A DNA stretch of 64,000 bases from Salticus scenicus. Lineage: Eukaryota > Arthropoda > Arachnida > Araneae > Salticidae. Below, piece by piece: positions 23,291-32,143 of this stretch (positions are counted from its first letter, which is position 1; the number at the start of each line of letters is the position of its first letter). The translations under genes were made by a program, and so were the position numbers. The notes under the pieces were generated by a model. The model was not told the DNA's origin. It did no database searches and was given only the letters and a program-made list of their open reading frames with translations. The stretch spans positions 387,119,887 through 387,183,886 of the forward strand of contig OZ005649.1 in assembly GCA_963930645.1 (NCBI GenBank), written 5' to 3'.

Positions 23291-24164
23291 TGCTGTTTGG
23301 GGCGAAATCTGAACTGTAAGGGGGATGTGGCATGATTTTAATATTGCATTTACTGAGATATTGCTGAACAGAAGTAGCGGCATGCGGGCGAGCATTATCG
23401 TGATGTAATGTCCAATTTCCTACCAGTTCATGATGCTTTCTCGATATGTGTTGTCGCAAAATTTTCAAAACTGAAACATAATATTCACCATTCAGAGTAG
23501 TTTTTGGAGACACAGCATGCTGATAGATTACACCTTTATGAGCAAAGAAAATAATCATCATGACCTTTCCAGCAGATATGGTTTGTCGGATTTTTTTCGG
23601 AGGCGTAGAATCAGTATGTTTCCATACACTTATTGCGGACTTGGTAAGGGGATCATAATGATGCACCCAAGTTTCATCACCTGTTATTACAGTCTTTAGG
23701 AGATTTGAATCGTTTTGAAGCATATGTTTCTATTCACAACATTGGTGAATTCTTGTTTTCATTTGTTCTTTAGTAAGGTGACGAGGGACCCATCTGGAAC
23801 AAACATAGCGAAGCTGTAAATTGTTGCGTAGAATGCAAAATATCGACGTTTTCGAAATGTTTGTTGATGCCGCTATCTCCTCACATGTCATTCGCCGATT
23901 TTCTTGAAGGATTACCCACACAGTGTTAACATTTCGATCATTCACAACACTTTTTGGTCGCCCAGGCCTAGGAGCCAGTTCTGCAGACAAACGGCCTTTC
24001 TTGAAATCACCATGCCATCTAAAAATCGTAGACTCACCAAAACATTTGTCTTTGTAAGCTTCTTTCATTAACTTAACTGTTTCTGGAACTGTTTTGCCCA
24101 AACGGTAGCAAAATTTTATGGCACAACGCATTTCGTTTTTTAACTCTGAATCACTCATCTCCAT
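23286..24164 (-). pseudogene. Mariner-family transposase, truncated and with a nonsense codon
   Basis: Starts MEMSDSELKNEMRCAIKFCY at 24164. A helix-turn-helix region follows, then RPGRPKS, and a second HTH ending in SRWVPRHLT. TAG at 23730-23732 interrupts HQCCE/KHMLQND, but the frame is the same on both sides. The first catalytic Asp lies in TGDETWVHHYDP and the second in HHDNARPHA. The third motif reads HPPYSSDFAPN and then diverges (SK, stop) exactly where the third Asp should be 34 residues after the second. About 60-70 C-terminal residues are missing. Ser in place of the usual Pro in YSPD is a further change. It differs clearly from the mariner at 11.7-12.9 kb, so the two are separate families. 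Confidence 0.9.
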
Positions 24165-24356
24165 TTCTGTAGGGCAAATAAAACGGTTCTTTAAACAAGC
24201 ACGGAAATAGGAAAATAAAATCGTCTGCTTCGTTTAGAATTTTGTATAAACGTACAGTTAACAGTTTGAAAAAATCGCCTGCACTTCTATTTTTTAGTTT
24301 CGCGGTGTTGCCACTACTTAAAAAAATAACTCTAAGTTTTTATGGAATGTCCTTTG
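23286..24356 (-). mobile_element. 3'-truncated mariner-family element
   Basis: The 5' terminus is intact on the minus strand. It begins CAAAGGACATTCCATAAAAA at 24356 and is preceded by TA. A 190-bp leader separates it from the transposase start at 24164. Homology ends at about 23295, just before the third catalytic Asp, and no matching inverted repeat was found on the left. The element therefore cannot move on its own. Confidence 0.8.
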
Positions 24357-24416
24357 TATATGAATGTATGTTGCATATACTACTGCTGATTAAATAAAAC
24401 AATAACTTTTAAAAAG

Positions 24417-24451
24417 TTTTCCTTTTCCTTTTCCTTTTCCTTTTCCTTTTC
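24417..24451. repeat. (CCTTTT)n microsatellite
   Basis: Five to six CCTTTT units followed by a T-rich run at 24461-24483. Confidence 0.9.
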
Positions 24452-24785
24452 TTTCTGTCTTTCTTTTTTTTTTTTTTTTTTTTATGGTCTTTTGAATACC
24501 ACTGTTTTTATAAAGCAATCTCCGTATAATTCAAACGAAGACGATTGCGGCAAGTGATCACTGAATAAATTCTATTAAGAATAAGTGGTATTAAAAAAAA
24601 GGTGACCCTGACGACCTTTGATATAAAAATAATAATCTTCAGTGTTTAAGTTTTAACGTACTGTTAATGATTTGTAACAGGGCTAGAACACTCCACCTTT
24701 TTATAAGGCCATTTCCCCCCACCAACTTTTAATCACAATTATGTCGTCGTAAATTAAGCCTGTAAATTTATAAAGCAGTTTATAG

Positions 24786-25106
24786 CATAGCCTCCTAAAC
24801 TAGATGCCTTCCGCGTGGCTCGGAAACTTGACAACAGTTCAAGCGGTAAACGGTGCTACCTGGTACATATTACGCGACTTTTTTATTCAACTGCCACAAA
24901 AAATATTTAAAAGTGGGATTTGATATACATAAAAGGCGAATACAGTCGAAGAAACGTCGACTATATATATCATATATCACTTCTTAAAATTATTGGTTAC
25001 AGTTGAATAAAAAAGTCAAGCAATCTGTGCCAGGTGGTGTTGTCTACAGCTTGAATTGTTGCCAAGTTTCTGAGCCACGCGAAAGGCATCTAGTTTAGGG
25101 GGCTAT
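24786..25106. mobile_element. Hairpin MITE with 8-bp target duplication
   Basis: Inverted repeat of 321 bp: CATAGCCTCCTAAACTAGAT at the left mirrors CCCCCTAAACTAGATGCC read from the right. The arms share CGCGTGGCTC and ACTTG(A/G)CAACA. GTTTATAG occurs directly before (24778-24785) and directly after (25107-25114), consistent with an 8-bp duplication as made by hAT-type transposases. The central 150 bp is homologous to the TTAA-flanked MITE at 56915-57142 and more weakly to 39811-40052. Confidence 0.65.
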
Positions 25107-25160
25107 GTTTATAGTAAGTGTATAGTGATGGAAAATGTATAAAAATGGGATACTTCGAGC

Positions 25161-25603
25161 CCTAGTGGCAGAAACACCGCGACACGGCGACATAGTCGCG
25201 GACACAGAAAAACGGCTTGCAGACAGTTTCTGTGTGCACTGATAAAAAAATTTGCCCGCAACTTTCGGATAACAATTCACTTATAAAAATTTCTGTATCA
25301 AAACTAAAACTTTTATTATTGATATTGTGTTGTGTCAAACATTGCTATAAAATATTTAATTGAATGAGATGAATTGAATGAATACACACACAATTGTTTA
25401 TACTATATTGTTCTGTAGTAAAATTGTATTTGTGTATTATTGCACGAGATCACCGCTGATGTCATCCCCCCCCCCCCCCACATCAGCTTTCAGGCTTTTT
25501 TAGTGTAAGCCATGTTCTCCCCTGATTACATGCAAATGTTGCAGACAGATTATGAAATTTTAAAAGCCTGTCGCAGATAGCTACAAAACTTTCTGCCACT
25601 GGG
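25161..25603. mobile_element. hAT-like non-autonomous element with perfect 8-bp TSD
   Basis: Ends are CCTAGTGGCAGAAA and, reversed, CCCAGTGGCAGAAA, flanked by CTTCGAGC at 25153-25160 and 25604-25611. An 8-bp duplication with (C)AGTGG-type ends is typical of hAT elements. The 443-bp interior includes CGCGACACGGCGACA near the left and a poly-C run at about 25467. There is no transposase frame. The minus-strand frame at 25095-25280 crosses the element edge and is not a gene. Confidence 0.8.
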
Positions 25604-25619
25604 CTTCGAGCACTGACTT

Positions 25620-25950
25620 TTACGAATTATCATTCATTTAATTTATGAAAACGTCTTATATACTAATTTTTAATCCATCACTATTTAATTTTTTCGGAAA
25701 CAAATAATTTAAAAAAAAAATCGGCTTGAATATGAATCTCGTGAAAATATTTTCTATCAAGGTTTATAGTAAAATAAAATGGTGTCTCTGCTAGTAAGAT
25801 TTTTATTTTAACTACCTTACTAGAACATGTAGTTAAAAAAAAAAAAAAAAAAAGAAAACTTTGACTTTAAGCACATCTTTTGTCTCTTAGGACGTTTTAT
25901 AATGCGTCACGTATTCTGAACTTAATGGGATTTCTCGCAAGTTACAAGAA
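25620..25950 (+). repeat. Direct repeat, left copy
   Basis: Matches 26738-27055 in the same orientation. Shared blocks include TTGACTTTAAGCACATCTTT, GATGCGTCACGTATTC-like and CCGAACTTAATGG-like sequence, with roughly 80% identity by eye. The offset is about 1.1 kb. A long A run follows at 25994-26026. The two copies bracket the inverted repeat at 26211-26429, so an element with direct terminal repeats is possible. Confidence 0.7.
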
Positions 25951-25991
25951 CTTCGTACTCCCAGAATTGTTTTGCTACGAAATATTTTCAT

Positions 25992-26028
<37 letters not shown>

Positions 26029-26260
26029 TTTCGATTAATAAAAAATACTATAACACAAAACAACTTAAAAAAAAAAACGATCATGATCCATGCCGTAAAC
26101 TAAATCATTATGTGAGTTTAATTGAAGTTAGGATTTGTCTTCGTTTCTTCTTTCGAAAAATAAATGTAATAAATAAATAATAATAAATAATGAAACAATA
26201 TTTATATTGTAACCCGAATAAACTACTACGTCAGGAAACGCCAGAGAAAAATATTTGAGA

Positions 26261-26306
26261 TGCATACAGCTGTTTCGGTAGCATTAAGCGTACCATCTTC
26301 AGTGCA
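26261..26306 (-). ncRNA. Candidate hammerhead ribozyme (left arm)
   Basis: On the minus strand the order is TGCA, CTGAAGA, T, GGTA, 10-base loop, TACC, GAAA, C, AGCT, GT, A, TGCA. This gives stem I (TGCA/TGCA), the CUGANGA core with A at the freely variable position 7, and stem II (GGUA/UACC). It also gives the GAAA core and a two-base-pair stem III (AC/GU) with a 4-base loop, closed by a GUA cleavage triplet. It has one extra base between the CUGAAGA core and stem II, a feature tolerated in at least one viroid hammerhead. Short stem III is typical of the Penelope-associated class, which works as dimers. It is not independent of the right-arm copy. Confidence 0.4.
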
Positions 26307-26327
26307 AAAAGAAAGAAGACGGTATTT

Positions 26328-26373
26328 TGCACTGAAGACGGTACGCTTAATGCTACCGAAACAGCTGTATGCA
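26328..26373 (+). ncRNA. Candidate hammerhead ribozyme (right arm)
   Basis: Plus-strand counterpart of the motif at 26261-26306, differing at one position (C instead of T at 26339, the extra base before stem II). CTGAAGA is at 26332-26338, stem II at 26340-26343/26354-26357 and GAAA at 26358-26361. The loop of stem III is 26363-26366. Predicted cleavage is after A26369. All canonical core bases are present. The weaknesses are the extra base, only four base pairs in stem I, and possible competition from pairing with the other arm. Confidence 0.4.
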
Positions 26374-26597
26374 TCTCAAATATATATATTTTTTTTTTGG
26401 CGTTTCTGACGTAGTAGTTTATTCGGGTTTTAATATTCCAAAGCTAAGTCTCCTGTTATTATTAATATTTATATTGTGCTAAAAATAGTGTAATAATAAA
26501 TAACGATTCGCGTTTCTAAATTTTCACAACAACATTAATCTTTGGAATGACCGTAAAACACATACAATCATAAAAATTCTCTGCGTTCCCTGTGCTG

Positions 26598-26695
26598 TAG
26601 AATCCATATAGCCTGCGACTATGGAATTCATACATCCTACGACTACAGAATACCTATAGCCTGCGACAACAGAATACCTATAGCCTGCAACTGTA
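26598..26695. repeat. 24-bp minisatellite, four units
   Basis: Units GAATACCTATAGCCTGCGAC plus four variable bases, starting at about 26600, 26624, 26648 and 26672. The last two are the most alike. Period 24 leaves one frame open with a repeating IPIACDNR-like octapeptide, but there is no wider open frame to support coding. Confidence 0.8.
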
Positions 26696-26737
26696 CAATA
26701 CATAAAGTAATAAAAATCCTTTTAAAATATTTTAATG

Positions 26738-27055
26738 AATTGTAATAAATTATCATTAATTTAATTTATGGATACTCACTATTTACTAATATTTATTCAT
26801 TTTAACATACTGCTAAAATTTCAGGAAAGATATCAGAAAAAAATTCCGGCTTGAATATAATAATCTCATGAGAACATTTCTTCTTTATGCTCTGTGATAA
26901 AATGAAGTGGTGTTTCTACTAGATAAGGTTTTTACTGCAGAGATAATTTCCCATTAAAAAGAAACTTTGACTTTAAGCACATCTTTCGTCTCCCGGGACG
27001 TTTTCTGATGCGTCACGTATTCCGAACTTAATGGAATTCGTCACAAGATGCAAAA
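26738..27055 (+). repeat. Direct repeat, right copy
   Basis: Second copy of the sequence at 25620-25950. It lacks the A-run insertion present in the left copy and has CCCGGGACG where the left has CTTAGGACG. Confidence 0.7.
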
Positions 27056-27059
27056 ATCT

Positions 27060-27530
27060 TTTATTTTTTCGCTAGATTTTTTTTTTTTTTATGTATCAAA
27101 ATCAGATTTCTTATATCAAAAAGAAACCTAAAATCGAAAAAAAAAAGGGTTTTAGATTTAATTTTATTAACCCGTCGTTAGCGCAAAAGTGTCCTCATTT
27201 GAGGACAGCTAATAAAATGGCACGTATATTTTTTGTGGTTTCTGGGAATGATTTCTGCTTTTTAGTGACAGTTTATAGCGTCACTCTAAATTATCCCTGA
27301 AAGTTTTATGTGCCTACTATTAATTATTATTTCATAATTAGGATAGTCATTTTATGATTTTTCATTCGTCGCACATATATTTGCCTTTTTCGCAGGTATA
27401 CTAATTTAAATCAAGTTGAATAATAATATATATTATAATACTTTACTTTCGAGATCTTTGTCAACATATAATAAGAAATTAATCTGTTATCTCAAAGGTT
27501 TTCTATCTCGAAGTTTTCTCGCTAGAACAC
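27060..27530. other. AT-rich non-coding DNA
   Basis: No gene seen. The short frame at 27091-27300 has no recognisable domain. It contains AACCCGTCGTTAGCGC near 27169, reminiscent of TTAA-MITE ends but without a partner. Confidence 0.5.
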
Positions 27531-27736
27531 TAAGGGCCTTATTCACCAACTTCTTAACACTCGGATTAAACCATGGATCAGCAAATCCGAGAATTAAAGT
27601 ATCCGGTGAACAGCGGATTTGGTTGATCCGTAGAACAGAGGTTCACTTTCTGCTTGGCGAACTTCCGTAGCGTGAAACTGCCTATCCTTGCAAACATAAC
27701 TTAACAATTCTATTATGACGCAGTATGGAGAGATTT

Positions 27737-28165
27737 GATTGGTTCATTTGTTTTTTATTGATTTGAGTGTATTTTACATTACACTAGAGCTACATTATGG
27801 ATAATTAGGCTATATTTAATTGGTTCATTTGTTTTGAGTATATTTTACGTTGCACTAGAGCTACATTACAGGAAATTAGGCAATATTTGATTGGTTCATT
27901 TGTTTTGAGTGTATTTTACGTTGCACTAGAGCTACATTATGGGAAATTAGGCGATATTTGATTGGTTCATTTGTTTCAACGTATTTTACGTTGCACTAGA
28001 ACTACATTATTGGAAATTAGGCGATATTTGATTGGTTCATTTGTTTTCAGCGTATTTTACGTTGCACTAGAGCTACATTATGGGAAATTAGGCGATATTT
28101 GATTGGTTCATTTGTTTCGATCTCATTTTACGTTGCACTAGAGCTACATTATGGGAAATTTTGGT
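27737..28165. repeat. Six-unit ~71-bp tandem array
   Basis: Units begin (G/A)ATTGGTTCATTTGTTT at about 27737, 27818, 27889, 27960, 28030 and 28101. Each continues TATTTTACGTTGCACTAGAG and CTACATTATGGGAAATTAGG. The first unit is longer (81 bp); the others are 70-72 bp. Later units are the most alike. Confidence 0.95.
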
Positions 28166-28325
28166 CTTAACATGCGCGATAGTGATTGCCGCGGAGCCAA
28201 GTTACGTGCGTTTTCAGATTCATGCACAGCGCGGTAGGGGTGTCCAGGGATGTTTTTTTGGTTTTAACATGCGCGACAGTGATTGCCGCGGAGCCGAGTT
28301 ACGTGCGTTTTCAGATTCATAGCTT
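28165..28325. repeat. ~97-bp tandem duplication
   Basis: AACATGCGCGA(T/C)AGTGATTG and CCGCGGAGCC(A/G)AGTTACGTG occur twice, starting at about 28169 and 28265, each followed by CGTTTTCAGATTCAT. It is GC-richer than its flanks. The frame at 28186-28419 spans it but has no recognisable domain. Confidence 0.8.
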
Positions 28326-28329
28326 TATA

Positions 28330-29038
28330 CAGCCATGTTTCTTTGTTGGTTCATATACCTTAGGGGTATGTCCCAATTCATCCTCCGTCGTTACAGTGGC
28401 CGGATCCGTGAACTTTTAAAACAGAGAAGCTTTAAATTACTACAATTAACTAATTATGCATGTATTTATTTATTTTTTTTCATTTTTAATTAATAAGCGC
28501 TAAAAATAAAATTTGAATATTAAATAGTTTACTTTCTATATTTTTTTTAAAAATTATAATATTGCGAATAAAGTAAACATTGTCTGTAGAAAATGGGGAT
28601 ATTTGGTTGCCGTACTCATTGCCCACAACGTAGCACTAGTTCGACGTAAAACTCACTCACTCAATCACTTGTTGGTCAAGTTTATGAAAACTAGGGAATT
28701 TTCCCCTCCGCTGAAATGTAAGTGTTAATAAAAAATTCGAAACGATATGTATCTGGAGAAATGAAAACGTATCATTTGATAACTTGAAAATATGTTTTTC
28801 ATTTTATTTGTATATTCTCATAATTTTTATACCGATGTGTTTCGATTCATTCGAAAGCGGTTTCAGAATCCTCGAATGTTACGAATTAACTGAGCGCGAA
28901 GTGAAATATTTGATATGTGATTTACGTATTATAGAGTCAACAGAAATTTCAAAATGGGAAAAAATAAATAAAAAAAAAATTATACAGACACGACATTATT
29001 TCATTATTTAAAACATGAAAATCTGACATTGACAGATT
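28330..29038. other. Unassigned sequence inside the composite element
   Basis: A 75-codon plus-strand frame at 28784-29011 contains SGFRILECYELTEREVKYLI, which looks less repetitive than most frames here. I cannot assign it to a family. It ends shortly before the Helitron fragment on the opposite strand and may be captured sequence or chance. Confidence 0.3.
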
Positions 29039-29240
29039 TTAATTTAGTGCAAGAGGCCTACTGCTAAACTTGTTAATATCGACAAATTCTTCTTTAGTTA
29101 ATTCGTGACGATCTAAATTCCATGATAAAGTTTTCATTAAATCAAACCAATGTGTTTCAGCTGCAGATATTGTAACAAATAACGTTGGAAGTCCAAACTG
29201 TCTTATAGCCGCAAAACAACGTTTTTTCTCTTTTTCCCAA
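29039..29240 (-). pseudogene. Helitron Rep (helitron-like N domain) fragment
   Basis: The minus strand reads EKEKKRCFAAIRQFGLPTLF, then VTISAAETHWFDLMKTL and RHELTKEEF, ending at a stop at 29039. The pattern of an (F/Y)AxIRQ(F/L)GxPTxFxTxSxxExxWxxL block is characteristic of the N-terminal domain of Helitron Rep/helicase proteins, which nick DNA in rolling-circle transposition. Only about 65 codons survive. The catalytic HUH region and the helicase are absent, and the start side runs straight into the G-rich satellite. It is probably captured or inserted sequence within the Harbinger-like element. Confidence 0.7.
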
Positions 29241-29244
29241 TGAG

Positions 29245-29470
29245 GGGGAGGTGTGCCTTGGGGGGGACTCATGTCAAAGGTGTGCCTTGGGGGGGACTCA
29301 TGTCAAAGTTGTACCTTGGGTGGGGACTCATGTCAAAGTTGGGCCTTGGGGGGGACTCATGTCAAAGTTGGGCCTTGGGGGGGACTCATGTCAAAGTTGG
29401 GCCTTGGGGGGACTCATGTCAAAGTTGGGACTGGGGGGGACTCATGTCAAAGTTGTGCCTTGGGGGGACT
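29245..29470. repeat. 29-bp G-rich minisatellite
   Basis: About eight units of GGGGGGACTCATGTCAAAGT plus TGGGCCTT-like sequence. The runs of 6-7 G recur about every 29 bases. The three overlapping plus-strand frames here (29240-29518, 29251-29481 and 29253-29510) are by-products of the repeat and not genes. Confidence 0.95.
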
Positions 29471-30763
29471 TCATTCAATAAATCTCCATTCAATAAACCG
29501 ACTGAAATAGGCCCTTAGCACTATTAAGAGTGTATTATAAAAATTCGACAACGCTGTACCGACTGAAATAGGGGTACCTTGGGGGGGACTCATGTCAAAG
29601 TTGGGCCTGGGGGGGACTCATGTCAAAGTTGGGCCTTGGGGGCACTTCATTCAATAAATCCCCATTCAATAAACCGACTGAAATAGGCCCTTAGCACTAT
29701 TAAGAGTGTATTATAAAAATTCGACAACGCTGCACCGACTGAAATAGGGGTACCTTGGGGGGGACTCATGTCAAAGTTGGGCCTGGGGGGCGACTCATGT
29801 CAAAGTTGTGCCTTGGGGGGACTTCATTCAATAAATCCCCATTCAATAAACCGACTGAAATAGGCCCTTAGCACTAATTAAGTGTGACGTATAAAAATTC
29901 GACAACGCTGTACCGACTGAAATAGGGGTACCTTGGGGGGGACTCATGTCAAAGTTGGGCCTGGGGGGGACTCATGTCAAAGTTGGGCCTTGGGGGGACT
30001 TCATTCAATAAATCCCCATTTAATAAACCGACTTAAACAGGCCCTTAGCACTATTATGAGTGTATTATAAAAATTCGACAACGCTGTACCGACTGAAATA
30101 GGGGTACCTTGGGGGGGACTCATGTCAAAGTTGGGCCTGAGGGGGACTCATGTCAAAGTTGAACCTTGGGGGGACTTCATTCAATAAATCCCCATTCAAT
30201 AAACCGACTGAAATAGGCCCTTAGCACTAATTAAGAGTGACGTATAAAAATTCGACAACGCTGTACCGACTGAAATAGGGGTACCTTGGGGGGGACTCAT
30301 GTCAAAGTTGGGCCTGGGGGGGGACTCATGTCAAAGTTGTGCCTTGGGGGGACTTCATTCAATAAATCCCCATTCAATAAACCGACTGAAATAGGCCCTT
30401 AGCACTAATTAAGAGTGACGTATAAAAATTCGACAACGCTGTACCGACTGAAATAGGGGTACCTTGGGGGGGACTCATGTCAAAGTTGTGCCTTGGGGGG
30501 ACTTCATTCAATAAATCCCCATTCAATAAACCGACTGAAAGAGGCCCTTAGCACTAATATGAGTGTATTATAAAAATTCGACAACGCTGTACCGACTGAA
30601 ATAGGGGTACCTTGGGGGGGACTCATGTCAAAGTTGTGCCTTGGGGGGGACTTCATTCAATAAATCCCCATTCAATAAACCGACTGAAATAGGCCCTTAG
30701 CACTAATTAAGAGTGTATTATAAAAATTCGACAACTGTACCGACTGAAATAGGCCTCTAGCAC
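29471..30763. repeat. ~177-bp higher-order satellite containing 29-bp subunits
   Basis: Blocks starting GGGGTACCTTGGGGGGGACT occur at about 29571, 29747, 29925, 30101, 30278, 30456 and 30604, at intervals of 176, 178, 176, 177, 178 and 148 bases. Most blocks hold two or three 29-bp G-rich subunits, then TTCATTCAATAAATCCCCAT, AATAGGCCCTTAGCACTA, ATAAAAATTCGACAACGCTG and ACCGACTGAAATAGG. The 148-base interval lacks one 29-bp subunit. Variants such as TATTAAGAGTGTATTATA and AATTAAGAGTGACGTATA are shared between non-neighbouring blocks. Confidence 0.95.
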
Positions 30764-30764
30764 T

Positions 30765-30791
30765 AATAAATAAATAAATAAATAAATAAAA
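30765..30791. repeat. (AAAT)n microsatellite
   Basis: Six to seven AAAT units directly after the satellite. Confidence 0.9.
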
Positions 30792-30799
30792 TTCATGTT

Positions 30800-31100
30800 G
30801 CATATATTGTAAGTTTTCATGCTTTTTTAATTACTTTTAAAGTTATATTTTTATTCTGAATTTTCATTTATTTAATTACATTTATTCTGTTGAAATTAAT
30901 TTGCTCTTAAAACTTCGATGACAAAACGTGCATTTTGTTAAGTATTTGCTTATTTATTAAAATATTGTAGTTAAAAAGTTAATTAACCATCGCCATTTTA
31001 TGAAATGTCTTCGATAATTTTATTTAATTACGTTAAATAGTCGTATGCATTAATATTTCTTTCATTTCGAACGTAAACAAACGTTTTGTAAGGTTGCCAT
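30800..31100. other. AT-rich right interior of the composite element
   Basis: Nothing recognisable before the right inverted-repeat region begins near 31110. The minus-strand frame at 31110-31370 is a translation of the right terminus. Confidence 0.5.
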
Positions 31101-31294
31101 AAGATAAATTCATTTCCTTGGTTCGTTGGCGCACGGATAATATCGCCAAAATGTAAACAAACACCAGTAAACCTCTGTTCTACAGATCTGCCCTCGGATT
31201 TTTGTTGGAGAATACCGATTTTTGTATGATCGAGCGATTACCACTGATCCGAGGTTTAATCCGAGTGTTAGGAAGTTGGTGAATAAGGCCCTAA

Positions 31295-31514
31295 ACGTCA
31301 ATAAATGAGGATAGACTTTAAATTTAAAACTATCAGAAGAATTGTTTAAGTTAATATACTTTACTGTCAATTGTCTATATTAATTTAGAAGTGAAATACT
31401 CAGTAATAATATTTTGCAAAAGTAATTCGGGCGTCAACGGGCTAAATTAAATAGAGTTGATAAATACATGGTAATTTAAACTAAGGTATAGTGAAGTAAA
31501 TTTTGAACTTTTTT

Positions 31515-31564
<50 letters not shown>

Positions 31565-31959
31565 TATTAAATTGTACCACTAATTTTAAGAAATTAATTT
31601 AAACAGGCACAATTTATGAGGTCTAAGTTGCACTAAAAATATTACGGATTCAAGGGAATCGGTGTCCTTCATATGGCAAAAAATAAAGGAAGTACTGATT
31701 TTTTAATTTGTTGTTTAAATTAAATCTTAATATCCCTCTCATATTCTGACAAACTATCGTTAAGTTCAAAGATTTTTAATTGAAGTTTAAAGATTGCAGT
31801 TAAAAAAGCTTCTAACTGCAACTGTGTCCCTTTAAATTCTTTAACAGTCTTGCTTTTAAAATATTTTTTCTCAGCTCACATTTTTTCAGTGTATAGACAT
31901 GTTCAAAATGTTAAATACATATTTCTCCGTAAGGATAGGTTTTACAGTAAAGTACTTTT

Positions 31960-31991
<32 letters not shown>

Positions 31992-32143
31992 TACATGCAC
32001 ACAAAAGTTCAAATCTTTTGTTAAATTTTTACACGTGTAACATTTCCCCCCCCCCCCTCAAAGTAATTAATATTTAAAAATATCTGGTATAGTTAGAGAT
32101 GTTACTTCAAATAGCATTTTTTTTTTTTTAATCAATTGTTTTA
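31295..32143. other. AT-rich DNA with (AT)n and poly-T/C tracts
   Basis: An (AT)n run at 31517-31561, T runs at about 31958-31992, a C run at about 32046-32057. No gene; the frame at 31850-32077 is driven by the T run. Confidence 0.65.

Larger units (their letters stand above)
26211..26429. repeat. 219-bp inverted repeat carrying two hammerhead-like motifs
   Basis: Arms of about 100 bp, starting AACCCGAATAAACTACTACG and ending with its mirror, flank a spacer of about 17 bases (AGAAAGAAGACGGTATT). The arms are nearly identical apart from a few substitutions and a longer AT/T run in the right arm. No target duplication is clear. The inner 46 bases of each arm fold like a hammerhead ribozyme. 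Such ribozymes are known from Penelope-like elements and retrozymes, so this may be a remnant of one. Confidence 0.85.
27534..31291. mobile_element. Large composite element with PIF/Harbinger-like termini
   Basis: The two ends are inverted repeats: GGGCCTTATTCACCAACTTC, then TAACACTCGGATTAAACC, then a GGATCAG block, with only a few mismatches over about 48 bp. A second matched block, GTAGAACAGAGGTT, lies about 90 bp further in on each side. TAA flanks both ends (27531-27533 and 31292-31294). A 3-bp TAA/TTA duplication with GGG-type ends fits PIF/Harbinger. Between them are a 71-bp array, a 97-bp duplication, a Helitron fragment and a 177-bp satellite, but no Harbinger transposase. It is therefore a non-autonomous carrier 3,758 bp long. 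Confidence 0.75.

Noticed and set aside
26598..26695. Possible CRISPR-like array (24-bp repeats)
   Set aside because: Units are contiguous without spacers and diverged; this is a minisatellite in a eukaryotic context.
29240..29518. Three overlapping plus-strand frames with repeating GGTHVKVGPWGDSCQ-like peptides
   Set aside because: All three frames are open because the 29-bp satellite lacks stops in each phase; there is no domain and no start context.
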